A stretch of DNA of 8,454 bases from Syntrophaceae bacterium UBA4059 (GCA_002382045.1 DFZJ01000002.1:1-8454), one strand, 5' to 3'; shown: positions 1-6,418, numbered from the stretch's first letter. Notes: a model not told the origin generated them from the sequence alone. Program-made: numbers and translations.

Positions 1-217
1 CGGGGGATACGATAAAATCTGTTTGGACTCTCAACCTCTGGTAATAAAAAGCGGTCGAAGGTCCGTCCGTGGCCGTACCACTCTTGAGAGTGGTCTTATC
101 CAAATACATGCCCGCCGCGTAATACTCACCGCTGAATTTTACATCAGCGGCCATTGCCTGCGTGCTGAAGGCTAACATCAACCCCAGTGACAGCAAAACT
201 AACCAAAATCTTTTCAT
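1..217 (-). CDS. Exported porin-like (outer-membrane beta-barrel?) protein, N-terminal part only
   Basis: The reading frame opens with ATG at 217 and runs off the left edge after 72 complete codons, so only the N-terminus is visible. An ideal ribosome-binding site (AGGAGG, 223-228) lies 5 nt before the ATG. Residues 1-23 form a classical Sec signal peptide: positive start (MKR), hydrophobic core (FWLVLLSLGLMLAF), and a signal peptidase I site AMA|AD after residue 23. The mature start (DVKFSGEYYAAG) alternates polar and aromatic residues, as in the first strands of an outer-membrane barrel. A second strand-like stretch (FYYQRLRVQTDF) follows near residues 57-68. By memory this resembles porin-like or alginate-export-like proteins of Syntrophus/Smithella relatives; that assignment is inference. 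It lies after the ribosomal-operon terminator, so it is probably transcribed separately. Confidence 0.75.
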   Translation of the reverse strand, partial: MKRFWLVLLSLGLMLAFSTQAMAADVKFSGEYYAAGMYLDKTTLKSGTATDGPSTAFYYQRLRVQTDFIVSP

Positions 218-222
218 TTTCT

Positions 223-228
223 CCTCCT
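223..228 (-). promoter_or_regulatory. Shine-Dalgarno site of the exported protein gene
   Basis: A perfect AGGAGG lies 5 nt before the ATG at 217. It fixes the start of a gene that is otherwise only partly visible and supports strong translation, as expected for an abundant envelope protein. Confidence 0.8.
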
Positions 229-252
229 GAATAAAAATCAAGTTAAATTTTC

Positions 253-290
253 CGCCTTCCCCAAAAAACGGGCATTTCCTGAAAAAGGCG
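253..290 (-). other. Possible stem-loop in the leader of the exported protein gene
   Basis: On the minus strand CGCCTTTTTC (290-281) can pair with GGGGAAGGCG (262-253) over 10 positions, three of them G-U. This leaves an 18-nt loop, 35 nt upstream of the ATG. It is not followed at once by a T-run, so it is not a typical terminator. It could be a 5'-UTR structure or chance. The rest of the 218-420 intergenic stretch shows no gene that I can support and no convincing promoter. Confidence 0.25.
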
Positions 291-420
291 CCTCATTTAT
301 TAATATGCGTCACTATAGAGGTTGTTTGTTACAGAAGGATGTCAATATGGTGATAAGTTAGAAAAGATGATGGTACGCCCTACGCTCACTTCCGCGAGGC
401 TTACAACACGAAAACCACAA

Positions 421-448
421 AAAAGGCAGGGTTTGCGCCCTGCCTTTT
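421..448 (-). terminator. Rho-independent terminator of the ribosomal protein operon
   Basis: Minus-strand AAAAGGCAGGG (448-438), loop CGCAAA, then CCCTGCCTTTT (431-421) form a perfect 11-bp stem with a GC-rich core. The 3' arm runs straight into a T-rich tract (TTTTTTGTGGTTTT, 424-411). It begins 19 nt after the rplQ stop codon, which is where the alpha operon is expected to end. On the plus strand the same hairpin is followed by TTTTCTTGTTT, so weak bidirectional action is possible, but no plus-strand gene approaches it. Confidence 0.93.
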
Positions 449-467
449 CTTGTTTCAATATACTTTA

Positions 468-881
468 CTATTCCGCTGTCTTGGTTTTCGCTTTTGACTT
501 CGGATTTGCTTTTTCTTTCTTTTTCTCATCCGGTATATATTCCAGAATGGAAACAGGCGCATTGTCACCAAAGCGGTATCCAACTTTAACAATGCGTGTA
601 TAACCTCCGGCGCGATTGCGGAATCGTTCGGTCAGTTCGCCGAAAAGCTTGCCGACCATGTCTTTATCGCGGACAATCGATAAGGCCTGACGCCTTGAAT
701 GAAGATCGCCTTTTTTGCCCAGCGTAATCATCCGGTCCGCCAATTTACGTACTTCCTTGGCCATTGTGTCCGTCGTCCGGATACTTTCATGTTTTATAAT
801 CGATGTCACCATATTGCGAAACATGGCTTCCCGATGGCTGGAGGTTCGTCCCAGTCTTCTGCCCGCCTTACCATGATACAT
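468..881 (-). CDS. rplQ: 50S ribosomal protein L17
   Basis: L17 is a large-subunit protein near the peptide exit tunnel and is the last gene of the alpha operon. The family signature is clear: the start MYHGKAGRRLGRTSSHREAM (residues 1-20), then HESIRTTDTMAKEVRKLADR around 31-50, and the C-terminal YTRIVKVGYRFGDNAP block near 94-109. At 137 residues it is a little longer than the usual 115-130. The excess is a lysine-rich, probably disordered tail after EYIPDE (about 120-137). The ATG is preceded by AAGGAA about 9 nt upstream. The stop is TAG. The 89-nt gap after rpoA is the largest spacer inside the cluster, and the operon terminator follows 19 nt downstream. Confidence 0.97.
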   Translation of the reverse strand: MYHGKAGRRLGRTSSHREAMFRNMVTSIIKHESIRTTDTMAKEVRKLADRMITLGKKGDLHSRRQALSIVRDKDMVGKLFGELTERFRNRAGGYTRIVKVGYRFGDNAPVSILEYIPDEKKKEKANPKSKAKTKTAE

Positions 882-970
882 TGCTAAATTTTCCTTTCCT
901 GACTGTCAAATCCCGATGATTAATCCAATACTGCTTTCAAGCCGTGTTACCTGATTGATACCGCTGCCCA

Positions 971-1942
971 TTACGAATTGCCGTCCAGCTTCATCCCAAA
1001 AACAAGACCGTATTCGTTGAGAATATCTTTTATTTCGGATAGTGACTTGCGGCCGAAATTCTTTGTTTTGAGCATTTCCGCCTCCGTCTTCTGGACCAGT
1101 TCTCCAATCGTGTTGATCCCCGCATTTTTCAGGCAATTGGCGGAACGTACGGAAAGCTCCAGATCTTCAACAGATCTTATCAGAATTTCATTGACGTTCC
1201 CTTTTTCATCTTCTCTTTCCGGCAAAACCTCTTCTTCGACTTCTTCAAAATTAATGAACACATCGAGCTGCTGTTTTAATATTTTGGCTGCATAAGCAAT
1301 GGCGTCACCCGGATTCAAGCTGCCGTCGGTCCAGACTTCCAGCACTAATTTATCATAATCCGTAATTTGGCCGACACGGGCATGCGACACCACGTAGTTA
1401 ACTTTTTTGATTGGTGAAAAAATGGCGTCGATATTGATGGTTCCTTCGGGCTGATCGGCGTCCAATTCCTTCTTGGCTGCTGCATAACCCTTGCCCATTT
1501 TTACCACCATTTCCGCTTTAAACGCACCGCCGCCCGACATGGTGGCAATATAATGATCGGGATTTAAAACCTCGATCGTTCCGTCCGTGATGATATCGCC
1601 TGCCGTAATGACGCCGGCGCTGGTCACGTTAAATCTCACGACTTTTGTATCCGCCACTCCCAGTTTAAAACGGACGCCTTTCAGATTCAAAATAACATCT
1701 GTAACGTCCTCTTTGATTCCGGGAACCGTGGAGAACTCGTGTAAAACACCATCAATTTTTATGGAACAAATCGCCGCTCCCTGAATGGAAGAAAGCAATA
1801 CGCGTCGCAACGCATTGCCCAGCGTTACACCAAATCCTCTTTCCAAAGGCTGAATTGTAAATTCTCCATAAAACCGTGTATGCGTTGCTTCATCAACATC
1901 TACACGTTTGGGACGAATCAAACTCGACCAGTTTCTCTGCAT
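971..1942 (-). CDS. rpoA: DNA-directed RNA polymerase subunit alpha
   Basis: RpoA dimerises to nucleate core RNA polymerase assembly, and its C-terminal domain contacts UP elements and activators. I place the start at the ATG at 1942, giving 323 residues that begin MQRNWSSLIRPKR. The in-frame TTG 18 nt upstream (1960) lacks a ribosome-binding site, whereas GGTGGGG (1949-1955) sits 6 nt before the ATG. The N-terminal domain carries the dimerisation motif RGFGVTLGNALRRVLLSS (about residues 35-52) and the VSHARVGQITDYDKL region (about 185-199). An acidic linker (EEVEEEVLPERED, near 233-245) leads to the C-terminal domain. There LELSVRSANCLKNAGI holds the DNA-contacting arginine (about residue 266, equivalent to E. 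coli R265), followed by the helix-hairpin-helix segment KNFGRKSLSEIK. The domain layout is complete and the length is close to that of E. coli (329). The stop is TAA. It sits 44 nt after rpsD. Confidence 0.98.
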   Translation of the reverse strand: MQRNWSSLIRPKRVDVDEATHTRFYGEFTIQPLERGFGVTLGNALRRVLLSSIQGAAICSIKIDGVLHEFSTVPGIKEDVTDVILNLKGVRFKLGVADTKVVRFNVTSAGVITAGDIITDGTIEVLNPDHYIATMSGGGAFKAEMVVKMGKGYAAAKKELDADQPEGTINIDAIFSPIKKVNYVVSHARVGQITDYDKLVLEVWTDGSLNPGDAIAYAAKILKQQLDVFINFEEVEEEVLPEREDEKGNVNEILIRSVEDLELSVRSANCLKNAGINTIGELVQKTEAEMLKTKNFGRKSLSEIKDILNEYGLVFGMKLDGNS

Positions 1943-1948
1943 AATTAA

Positions 1949-1955
1949 CCCCACC
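1949..1955 (-). promoter_or_regulatory. Ribosome-binding site that favours the ATG start of rpoA
   Basis: GGTGGGG lies 6 nt before ATG 1942, with a further GAGGG overlapping it upstream. The alternative TTG at 1960 has only AAATTTAATAAACCAGC before it, with no purine-rich element. That argues against the longer, 329-residue form. Confidence 0.6.
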
Positions 1956-1986
1956 CTCAAGCTGGTTTATTAAATTTTTTCGCTGT

Positions 1987-2616
1987 TTACTTCGAATAAA
2001 GTTCTACAACAAGCTGTTCCTGCACCGGCATGGTCAAATCTTCACGAACCGGCAGCATTTTAATGGTCGCTTTAAAGTTATCTTTATCCAATCCCAGCCA
2101 ATGTGGCACGCCACGTCTCGCGACGGTTTCCATTGCTTCGAGTATCCGATTAATCTTACGAGAGCCTTCTTTAACAGTTACTTCATCGCCTGCTTTCAAC
2201 AGGTAAGAAGGGATATTGACCGCTTTGCCGTTAACCAGAAAATGGCTGTGGCTGATCAATTGTCTTGCCTCAACCCTCGAATTGGCAAAACCAAGGCGAA
2301 ACACCATATTGTCCAGTCTGCGCTCCAGGAGCACCAGCAAATTCGTACCGGTGATGCCCTTCTGACGATCAGCCTTTTCAAAATAGCCGTGAAACTGCTT
2401 TTCTAAAAGCCCGAACATCCGCTTGAGCTTCTGTTTTTCGCGCATCTGTGTGCCATAGTCCGACTGTTGTTTTTTGTGGGACTGACCATGGTCTCCCGGA
2501 GCATAACCCCTTCTTTCGAAGGAACATTTCTCCGAATAACACCGATCGCCCTTTAAAAAAAGCTTTAAGCCTTCCCGGCGACACATCCTGCATGAGGAAT
2601 CCGTATATCTTGCCAA
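1987..2616 (-). CDS. rpsD: 30S ribosomal protein S4 (zinc-binding, C+ form)
   Basis: S4 is a primary 16S rRNA binding protein that starts 30S body assembly. In E. coli it also represses the alpha operon; whether it does so here cannot be read from the sequence. The protein has 209 residues, the usual length. The N-terminal zinc knuckle is intact: C9-x2-C12-x13-C26-x4-C31, the same spacing as in Geobacillus S4. The S4 RNA-binding domain spans about residues 98-160 (RRLDNMVFRLGFANSRVEAR, then a turn with LVNGKAVNIPS). The start codon is TTG at 2616, supported by GGGAGG (2623-2628) 6 nt upstream and by the family start MARYTD. The stop is TAA. It lies between rpsK (42 nt) and rpoA (44 nt). Confidence 0.97.
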   Translation of the reverse strand: MARYTDSSCRMCRREGLKLFLKGDRCYSEKCSFERRGYAPGDHGQSHKKQQSDYGTQMREKQKLKRMFGLLEKQFHGYFEKADRQKGITGTNLLVLLERRLDNMVFRLGFANSRVEARQLISHSHFLVNGKAVNIPSYLLKAGDEVTVKEGSRKINRILEAMETVARRGVPHWLGLDKDNFKATIKMLPVREDLTMPVQEQLVVELYSK

Positions 2617-2622
2617 AAAACG

Positions 2623-2628
2623 CCTCCC
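2623..2628 (-). promoter_or_regulatory. Shine-Dalgarno site deciding the TTG start of rpsD
   Basis: GGGAGG lies 6 nt before the TTG at 2616. Both the spacing and the conserved residues that follow make this TTG the true initiation codon. No in-frame ATG lies nearby, and the next Met (residue 11) would remove the first zinc ligand. Confidence 0.8.
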
Positions 2629-2658
2629 TTTAATCTCAAATCATTCTGAAATAAATTT

Positions 2659-3051
2659 TTATACCCTGCGCCGCTTTGGCGGTCTGCAACCGTTATGCGG
2701 AACAGGCGTTACGTCGCGTATCATGGTAATCGTTAATCCGGCCAGTTGCAAAGAACGCAAGGCCGACTCCCGTCCGGCGCCCGGACCTTTGATATAAACT
2801 TGAACACGCCGCATACCCTGGTCTTTTGCTTTGCGCACCGCATCCTCCGCAGCCATCTGCGCGGCAAAAGGCGTACTCTTGCGTGAGCCCTTGAACCCCT
2901 GTAATCCTGCCGATGACCAGGAAATGACATTACCGGTCATATCCGTAATCGTAATAATGGTATTATTGAAAGTGGATTGAATGTGCGCAACCCCTTCCGT
3001 AATATTTTTCTTTTCTTTTTTCTTGCCTGTTTTTCTGACTGTTTTCGCCAT
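2659..3051 (-). CDS. rpsK: 30S ribosomal protein S11
   Basis: S11 sits on the 30S platform and helps shape the mRNA exit/E-site region. The 130-residue protein matches the family throughout. A lysine-rich N-terminal tail (residues 2-15) is followed by GVAHIQSTFNNTIITITDMTG (about 20-40), SSAGLQGFKGSRKSTPFAAQ (about 46-65), VQVYIKGPGAGRESALRSLQ (about 83-102), and the C-terminal DVTPVPHNGCRPPKRRRV. The ATG is preceded by GGAGG 4 nt upstream and the stop is TAA. It is 28 nt after rpsM and 42 nt before rpsD. No oddities were seen. Confidence 0.98.
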   Translation of the reverse strand: MAKTVRKTGKKKEKKNITEGVAHIQSTFNNTIITITDMTGNVISWSSAGLQGFKGSRKSTPFAAQMAAEDAVRKAKDQGMRRVQVYIKGPGAGRESALRSLQLAGLTITMIRDVTPVPHNGCRPPKRRRV

Positions 3052-3079
3052 TTTTCCTCCGGTCGAAAATTAATTCCAG

Positions 3080-3448
3080 CTACTTTTTCTTGCCTGCGAT
3101 GGCCCTTCGCGGACCTTTTCTTGTCCTTGCGTTGGTGTGCGTCCTCTGCCCTCTTGTCGGAAGGCCTTTCCTGTGCCGCAAGCCCCGGTAAGCTCCGATA
3201 TCCATCAATCTTTTAATCGACATGGATACTTCCCGGCGCAAATCACCCTCTACCTTACCTTCTTTATCAAGGATGCTTCTGATCGCTGATATTTCTGAGT
3301 CGGCTAGTTCGTCAGTTTTTGTATCCGGGCTAACACCAGAATCTTTCAGGATTTGCTTTGCCCTTGTCTTGCCGATACCATAAATATAAGTCAAAGCAAC
3401 TTCCATTCTCTTATTTTTCGGTAAATCAACACCTGAAATTCGTGCCAC
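3080..3448 (-). CDS. rpsM: 30S ribosomal protein S13
   Basis: S13 lies in the 30S head, forms inter-subunit bridges and its tail reaches the P-site tRNA. The 122-residue protein starts MARISGVDLP and has the helix-two-turns-helix segment ALTYIYGIGKTRAKQIL (about 18-34). The conserved LMDIGAYRGLRHRKGLPTRG (81-100) and QRTHTNARTRKGPRRA follow, ending in a basic tail. The start is GTG at 3448 with a perfect AGGAGG (3455-3460) 6 nt upstream. The stop is TAG. It opens the alpha-operon part 25 nt after rpmJ. In E. coli an S4-binding pseudoknot precedes rpsM. Here the 25-nt spacer is too short to hold one alone, so any such element would have to overlap rpmJ. Confidence 0.98.
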   Translation of the reverse strand: MARISGVDLPKNKRMEVALTYIYGIGKTRAKQILKDSGVSPDTKTDELADSEISAIRSILDKEGKVEGDLRREVSMSIKRLMDIGAYRGLRHRKGLPTRGQRTHTNARTRKGPRRAIAGKKK

Positions 3449-3473
3449 CTATAACCTCCTGAAATGTTTAACA

Positions 3474-3587
3474 CTAGCCCTGACGCTGCTTATGTTTCGG
3501 GTTTTCACAAATAACACGCAAAACACCCTTGCGTTTAACTATTTTGCACTTCTCGCATATTTTTTTCACTGACGATCTTACTTTCAC
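3474..3587 (-). CDS. rpmJ: 50S ribosomal protein L36 (zinc-binding, C+ form)
   Basis: This 37-residue gene reads MKVRSSVKKICEKCKIVKRK and continues to the C-terminal half RVICENPKHKQRQG. It is the classical L36 with its zinc-ribbon ligands in place: C11-x2-C14-x12-C27-x4-H32. L36 is one of the last proteins added to the 50S subunit and binds 23S rRNA. The start is GTG at 3587, with AGGAG (3596-3600) 8 nt upstream. The stop is TAG. It lies 35 nt after infA and 25 nt before rpsM, the usual position at the head of the alpha-operon genes. The length is identical to the common bacterial C+ form (37-38 residues). Confidence 0.96.
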   Translation of the reverse strand: MKVRSSVKKICEKCKIVKRKGVLRVICENPKHKQRQG

Positions 3588-3622
3588 GCTATCAACTCCT
3601 TATCCCCGGTAAAAAAATACTT

Positions 3623-3841
3623 TTACTTCGTTCTGTAAGTTATCCGGCCACGGGTTAAATCATAAGGGGAAAGTTCTACCGTCACTTTATCACCCGGCAA
3701 AATTTTAATAAAATGCATGCGCATTTTTCCGGATATGTGCGCCAATACCTTATGCCCGTTTTCCAGTTCTACCCGGAACATGGCGTTAGGCAGTGGCTCA
3801 AGAACCCGACCCTCAACTTCTATTGCTTCCTCTTTGGCCAT
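3623..3841 (-). CDS. infA: Translation initiation factor IF-1
   Basis: IF-1 is a single OB-fold protein that occupies the 30S A-site during initiation and assists IF-2 and IF-3. The 72-residue length and the start MAKEEAIEVEGRVLEPLPNA are typical. The beta-barrel segments MFRVELENGHKVLAHISGKM and RMHFIKILPGDKVTVELSPY follow, ending in DLTRGRITYRTK. The ATG at 3841 is supported by family alignment, but the upstream region is poor: the nearest good purine element (AGGA) is about 18 nt away. A second, out-of-frame ATG begins 4 nt earlier (3845). It follows map by 44 nt and precedes rpmJ by 35 nt. The stop is TAA. Confidence 0.97.
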   Translation of the reverse strand: MAKEEAIEVEGRVLEPLPNAMFRVELENGHKVLAHISGKMRMHFIKILPGDKVTVELSPYDLTRGRITYRTK

Positions 3842-3885
3842 ACATTTATTCTACTTTATTCCTGCCGTTTCGATTAAAAAATCAA

Positions 3886-4635
3886 TCAATTTAATTTACT
3901 TAATATCTCCGGCCCGTTATCAGTGATTGCCACCGAATGCTCAAAATGAGCTGACAAACTGCCATCCGCCGCAACCACCGTCCAACCATCCGATAAAATC
4001 TTTACCTTATATTTCCCTGCATTGACCATCGGCTCGATGGCCAAAATCATGCCTGTTTTAAGCTCGATGCCTCGTCCTTTTCTACCAAAATTTGGAATTT
4101 GAGGATCCTCATGCATATTTTTTCCAATGCCATGACCCACAAAATCCCTTACAACTGAATAGCCGGCGGCTTCTACCGTTTCCTGAACCGCCGCCGATAT
4201 ATCTCCCAGACGGTTTCCATGACAAGCCTGATTGATTCCCGCATATAAACTCTGCTCGGTTGCCTGCATCAGTCGGATTGCCTGCTCTGTCGCTTGGCCT
4301 ACAGGAAGTGTTATCGCCGAATCACCATAGAGACCTTGATAACAAACACCGAAATCAATCCCGATAATGTCGCCATCAACTAAAACCCGATTCGACGGCA
4401 TCCCATGCACCACTTCTTCATTGACCGATGTACACAGCGAATAGGGATAACCCCGATAACCTTTAAATGCCGGTTTTGCGCCTCTTTTTTCCGTTACGCT
4501 CTCAGCTATTCTATCCAATTCACGGGTTGTTACACCCGGTTTTACTTTTTCACGAAGGACACTTAATACTTCTGCCACAATCCGGTTACTGGCCCTGGCT
4601 TTTGCTATTTCATCCGGCTGCTTCAGAATTACCAT
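3886..4635 (-). CDS. map: Methionine aminopeptidase, type I
   Basis: This enzyme removes the N-terminal methionine from nascent proteins, using a dinuclear metal centre in a pita-bread fold. The 249-residue length marks the compact type Ia form without an N-terminal zinc finger or type II insert. All catalytic residues are present: H77 (in VVHGMP), D94 (IGIDFG), D105 (YGDSA), H168 (GHGIG), H175 (MHEDP), E201 (IEPM) and E232 (HFEHS). These match the E. coli residues (79, 97, 108, 171, 178, 204, 235) with a constant shift of two to three. The start is ATG at 4635, with AAGGG about 9 nt before it. The stop is TGA. It follows secY by 24 nt, and adk, often found between them, is absent. The location ties nascent-chain processing to ribosome synthesis. 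Confidence 0.98.
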   Translation of the reverse strand: MVILKQPDEIAKARASNRIVAEVLSVLREKVKPGVTTRELDRIAESVTEKRGAKPAFKGYRGYPYSLCTSVNEEVVHGMPSNRVLVDGDIIGIDFGVCYQGLYGDSAITLPVGQATEQAIRLMQATEQSLYAGINQACHGNRLGDISAAVQETVEAAGYSVVRDFVGHGIGKNMHEDPQIPNFGRKGRGIELKTGMILAIEPMVNAGKYKVKILSDGWTVVAADGSLSAHFEHSVAITDNGPEILSKLN

Positions 4636-4659
4636 GTCATCACACCCTTAAAAAACATT

Positions 4660-5967
4660 TTATCGTCTGCGGGCAATGTGTCCTTTTTTCATAAACCCTT
4701 CGTACTGACGGGTTAGTAAGTGTGACTCAATCTGACTCGCTGTATCCATGGCCACGCCGACAACAATTAAAAGAGACGTACCCCCGAAATAAAAAGGTGT
4801 ATTTAATTGAGATATCAAGACACTGGGCAACACACAGATAATAGAAACGTAAACCGCTCCGCTGAAGGTGAGTCTTTCCAGTATCTCTTCAATATATTCC
4901 GCTGTCTTTTTTCCCGGCCGGATTCCAGGAACATATCCGCCATATTTCTTCATGTTTTCAGCCATGTCGTCCGGCTTAATTGTAACCGCCGTGTAGAAGA
5001 AGCAGAAGAAGAAAATTAATGCCACAAAAAGGATTTCATACCCAAACTGTCCGGGTTTTAAAAGTCCGGCAAACGTCTGCATCCAGCCTTGGGGCGCAAA
5101 ATTAGCAATGGTTGCCGGAAACATGATCACGGATGATGCAAAAATCGGCGGGATAACACCGGCGGAATTGATTTTGAGCGGCAAATGGGTCGTCTGCCCG
5201 CCATACATCTTCCTTCCCACAATCCGCTTGGCATATTGCACGGGAATTCGTCTTTGCGCTGCTTCGACATAAACAATCGCACCTATTACGGCGACCATGA
5301 ATACAGCCAGTAAAAGTAAAATTATAAAATGCAATTCGCCGGATGAATATAAACGCCAGGTACTGCCTATCGCCCTGGGGATATTACACACGATACCCGA
5401 AAAAATAATCAGGGATATCCCGTTGCCGATTCCCTTTTCCGTAATCGTCTCACCCAGCCACATTAAAAATGAAGTACCGGAAGTCAGCGTGATAATGGTC
5501 ATTAATATAAAAGGCCATCCGGCATTTAAAACAATGGGCGCGCCTGTTGGACTGGCCATTTGCTGCAAGCCCCAGGCGATGCCGAATCCCTGAACAATAC
5601 TTAACCCCACGGTGCCGTAACGGGTGTATTGAGTGATCTTTCTGCGGCCGTTTTCACCTTCCTTGGAAAGTTTTTCAAGATGCGGAATAGCTACAGTCAA
5701 CAAATTAATAATAATGGAGGAGGTGATGTAGGGCATAATACCCAGGGCAAAAATTGAGAATGTGCTCAATGCGCCACCGGCAAACAGATCCATCAGTCCA
5801 AGCATGGAACCTCTTGCCTGATCAAAAAACGCCAGCAACGCAACATTGTCAATTCCGGGTGTCGGAATAAACACACCAACACGATAAACCGCCAGAAGAA
5901 GCAAGGTAAACAAGATTCTTCTCTGCAATTCAGGTATTTTAGAAACGCCGCCCAATCCTTCCAGCAA
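4660..5967 (-). CDS. secY: Protein translocase subunit SecY
   Basis: SecY is the channel of the Sec translocon in the inner membrane, working with SecE, SecG, SecA and ribosomes. The 435-residue protein has the expected ten hydrophobic segments. TM1 lies near residues 18-36. The plug/TM2 region contains FAGGALSTFSIFALGIMPYI (about 62-81). The GNGISLIIFSGI segment (181-192) and LKINSAGVIPPIFASS (264-279) are conserved. The cytoplasmic loop GGYVPGIRPGKKT (343-355) and the C-terminal QYEGFMKKGHIARRR are also standard. The start is TTG at 5967: the upstream frame closes with an in-frame TAA 6 nt before it, and GAAGAGG inside the end of rplO lies 9 nt upstream. Only 1 nt separates it from the rplO stop, so translation is probably coupled. 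The stop is TAA. Confidence 0.98.
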   Translation of the reverse strand: MLEGLGGVSKIPELQRRILFTLLLLAVYRVGVFIPTPGIDNVALLAFFDQARGSMLGLMDLFAGGALSTFSIFALGIMPYITSSIIINLLTVAIPHLEKLSKEGENGRRKITQYTRYGTVGLSIVQGFGIAWGLQQMASPTGAPIVLNAGWPFILMTIITLTSGTSFLMWLGETITEKGIGNGISLIIFSGIVCNIPRAIGSTWRLYSSGELHFIILLLLAVFMVAVIGAIVYVEAAQRRIPVQYAKRIVGRKMYGGQTTHLPLKINSAGVIPPIFASSVIMFPATIANFAPQGWMQTFAGLLKPGQFGYEILFVALIFFFCFFYTAVTIKPDDMAENMKKYGGYVPGIRPGKKTAEYIEEILERLTFSGAVYVSIICVLPSVLISQLNTPFYFGGTSLLIVVGVAMDTASQIESHLLTRQYEGFMKKGHIARRR

Positions 5968-5968
5968 G

Positions 5969-6415
5969 TTAAATTACCTCTTCAACAGATCCGCCTGCGG
6001 CGGTGATTTTTACTTTTGCGGCCGCACTGATTTTAGCTATTTTAACGGTAACAGGAAAATCAATGTTACCCTTAGCTAGAATCTTGACGCCGTCGCCTTT
6101 TTTCTTAACCAGTCCGCTTGCCAGAATGGCTGCTTCATCAATGACTGCGCCTTTTTCAAATTTGCGGCATAAGTCCATGAGGTTGACAGCGACATAGCTT
6201 TCCCTAAAGGGATTGCGGAAGCCTCTTTTGGGTAATCGCCTGGACATGGGCATTTGACCGCCTTCAAAACCATCCCTGGTTGAACCACCAGAACGGGCCT
6301 TCTGTCCTTTATGTCCTTTACCGGATGTTCCTCCGTGACCGGAAGCGTCACCACGGCCGACTCTTTTTCTTTTTTTTGTCGCTCCGGCAGGCGCTTTCAG
6401 AGAACTTAAATCCAT
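5969..6415 (-). CDS. rplO: 50S ribosomal protein L15
   Basis: L15 is a late-assembling 50S protein with a long, glycine- and arginine-rich extension that threads into 23S rRNA. The 148-residue protein begins MDLSSLKAPAGATKKRKRVG. The glycine-rich extension spans about 20-55 (SGHGGTSGKGHKGQKARSGG), followed by FEGGQMPMSRRLPKRGFRN (about 50-68), all conserved. The globular C-terminal half ends with the ITAAGGSVEE motif typical of the family. The ATG is preceded by AAGGAG within the end of rpmD, 6 nt away, and the two genes are 3 nt apart. The stop (TAA) is 1 nt before the secY start. Confidence 0.98.
   Translation of the reverse strand: MDLSSLKAPAGATKKRKRVGRGDASGHGGTSGKGHKGQKARSGGSTRDGFEGGQMPMSRRLPKRGFRNPFRESYVAVNLMDLCRKFEKGAVIDEAAILASGLVKKKGDGVKILAKGNIDFPVTVKIAKISAAAKVKITAAGGSVEEVI
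5977..5983 (-). promoter_or_regulatory. Shine-Dalgarno site of secY inside the end of rplO
   Basis: GAAGAGG falls in the codons for the last residues of L15 and lies 9 nt before the secY TTG. It supports the unusual start and suggests that ribosomes finishing rplO re-initiate on secY. Confidence 0.65.
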
Positions 6416-6418
6416 AAC

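Noticed and set aside
312..345. TTGACA (345-340) and TATAGT (317-312) on the minus strand, as a promoter for the exported protein gene
   Set aside because: Both hexamers look good, but the spacer is 22 nt, well outside the usual 16-18. No better pair was found in the leader, so a sigma-70 promoter cannot be claimed.
322..603. Plus-strand open frame of 93 codons across the terminator and the end of rplQ
   Set aside because: It lies across the operon terminator and antisense to the L17 C-terminus. Its phenylalanine-rich translation is what the lysine-rich L17 tail produces when read on the other strand.
978..1295. Plus-strand open frame of 105 codons inside rpoA
   Set aside because: It is fully antisense to the well-supported alpha subunit; its serine-rich composition is typical of a shadow frame.
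3449..3473. An S4-binding regulatory pseudoknot before rpsM, as in E. coli
   Set aside because: The spacer is only 25 nt and mostly ribosome-binding site. I could not fold a convincing pseudoknot by eye, so I do not claim one.
5297..5593. Plus-strand open frame of 98 codons inside secY
   Set aside because: It is antisense to conserved SecY transmembrane segments and shows no recognisable domain.
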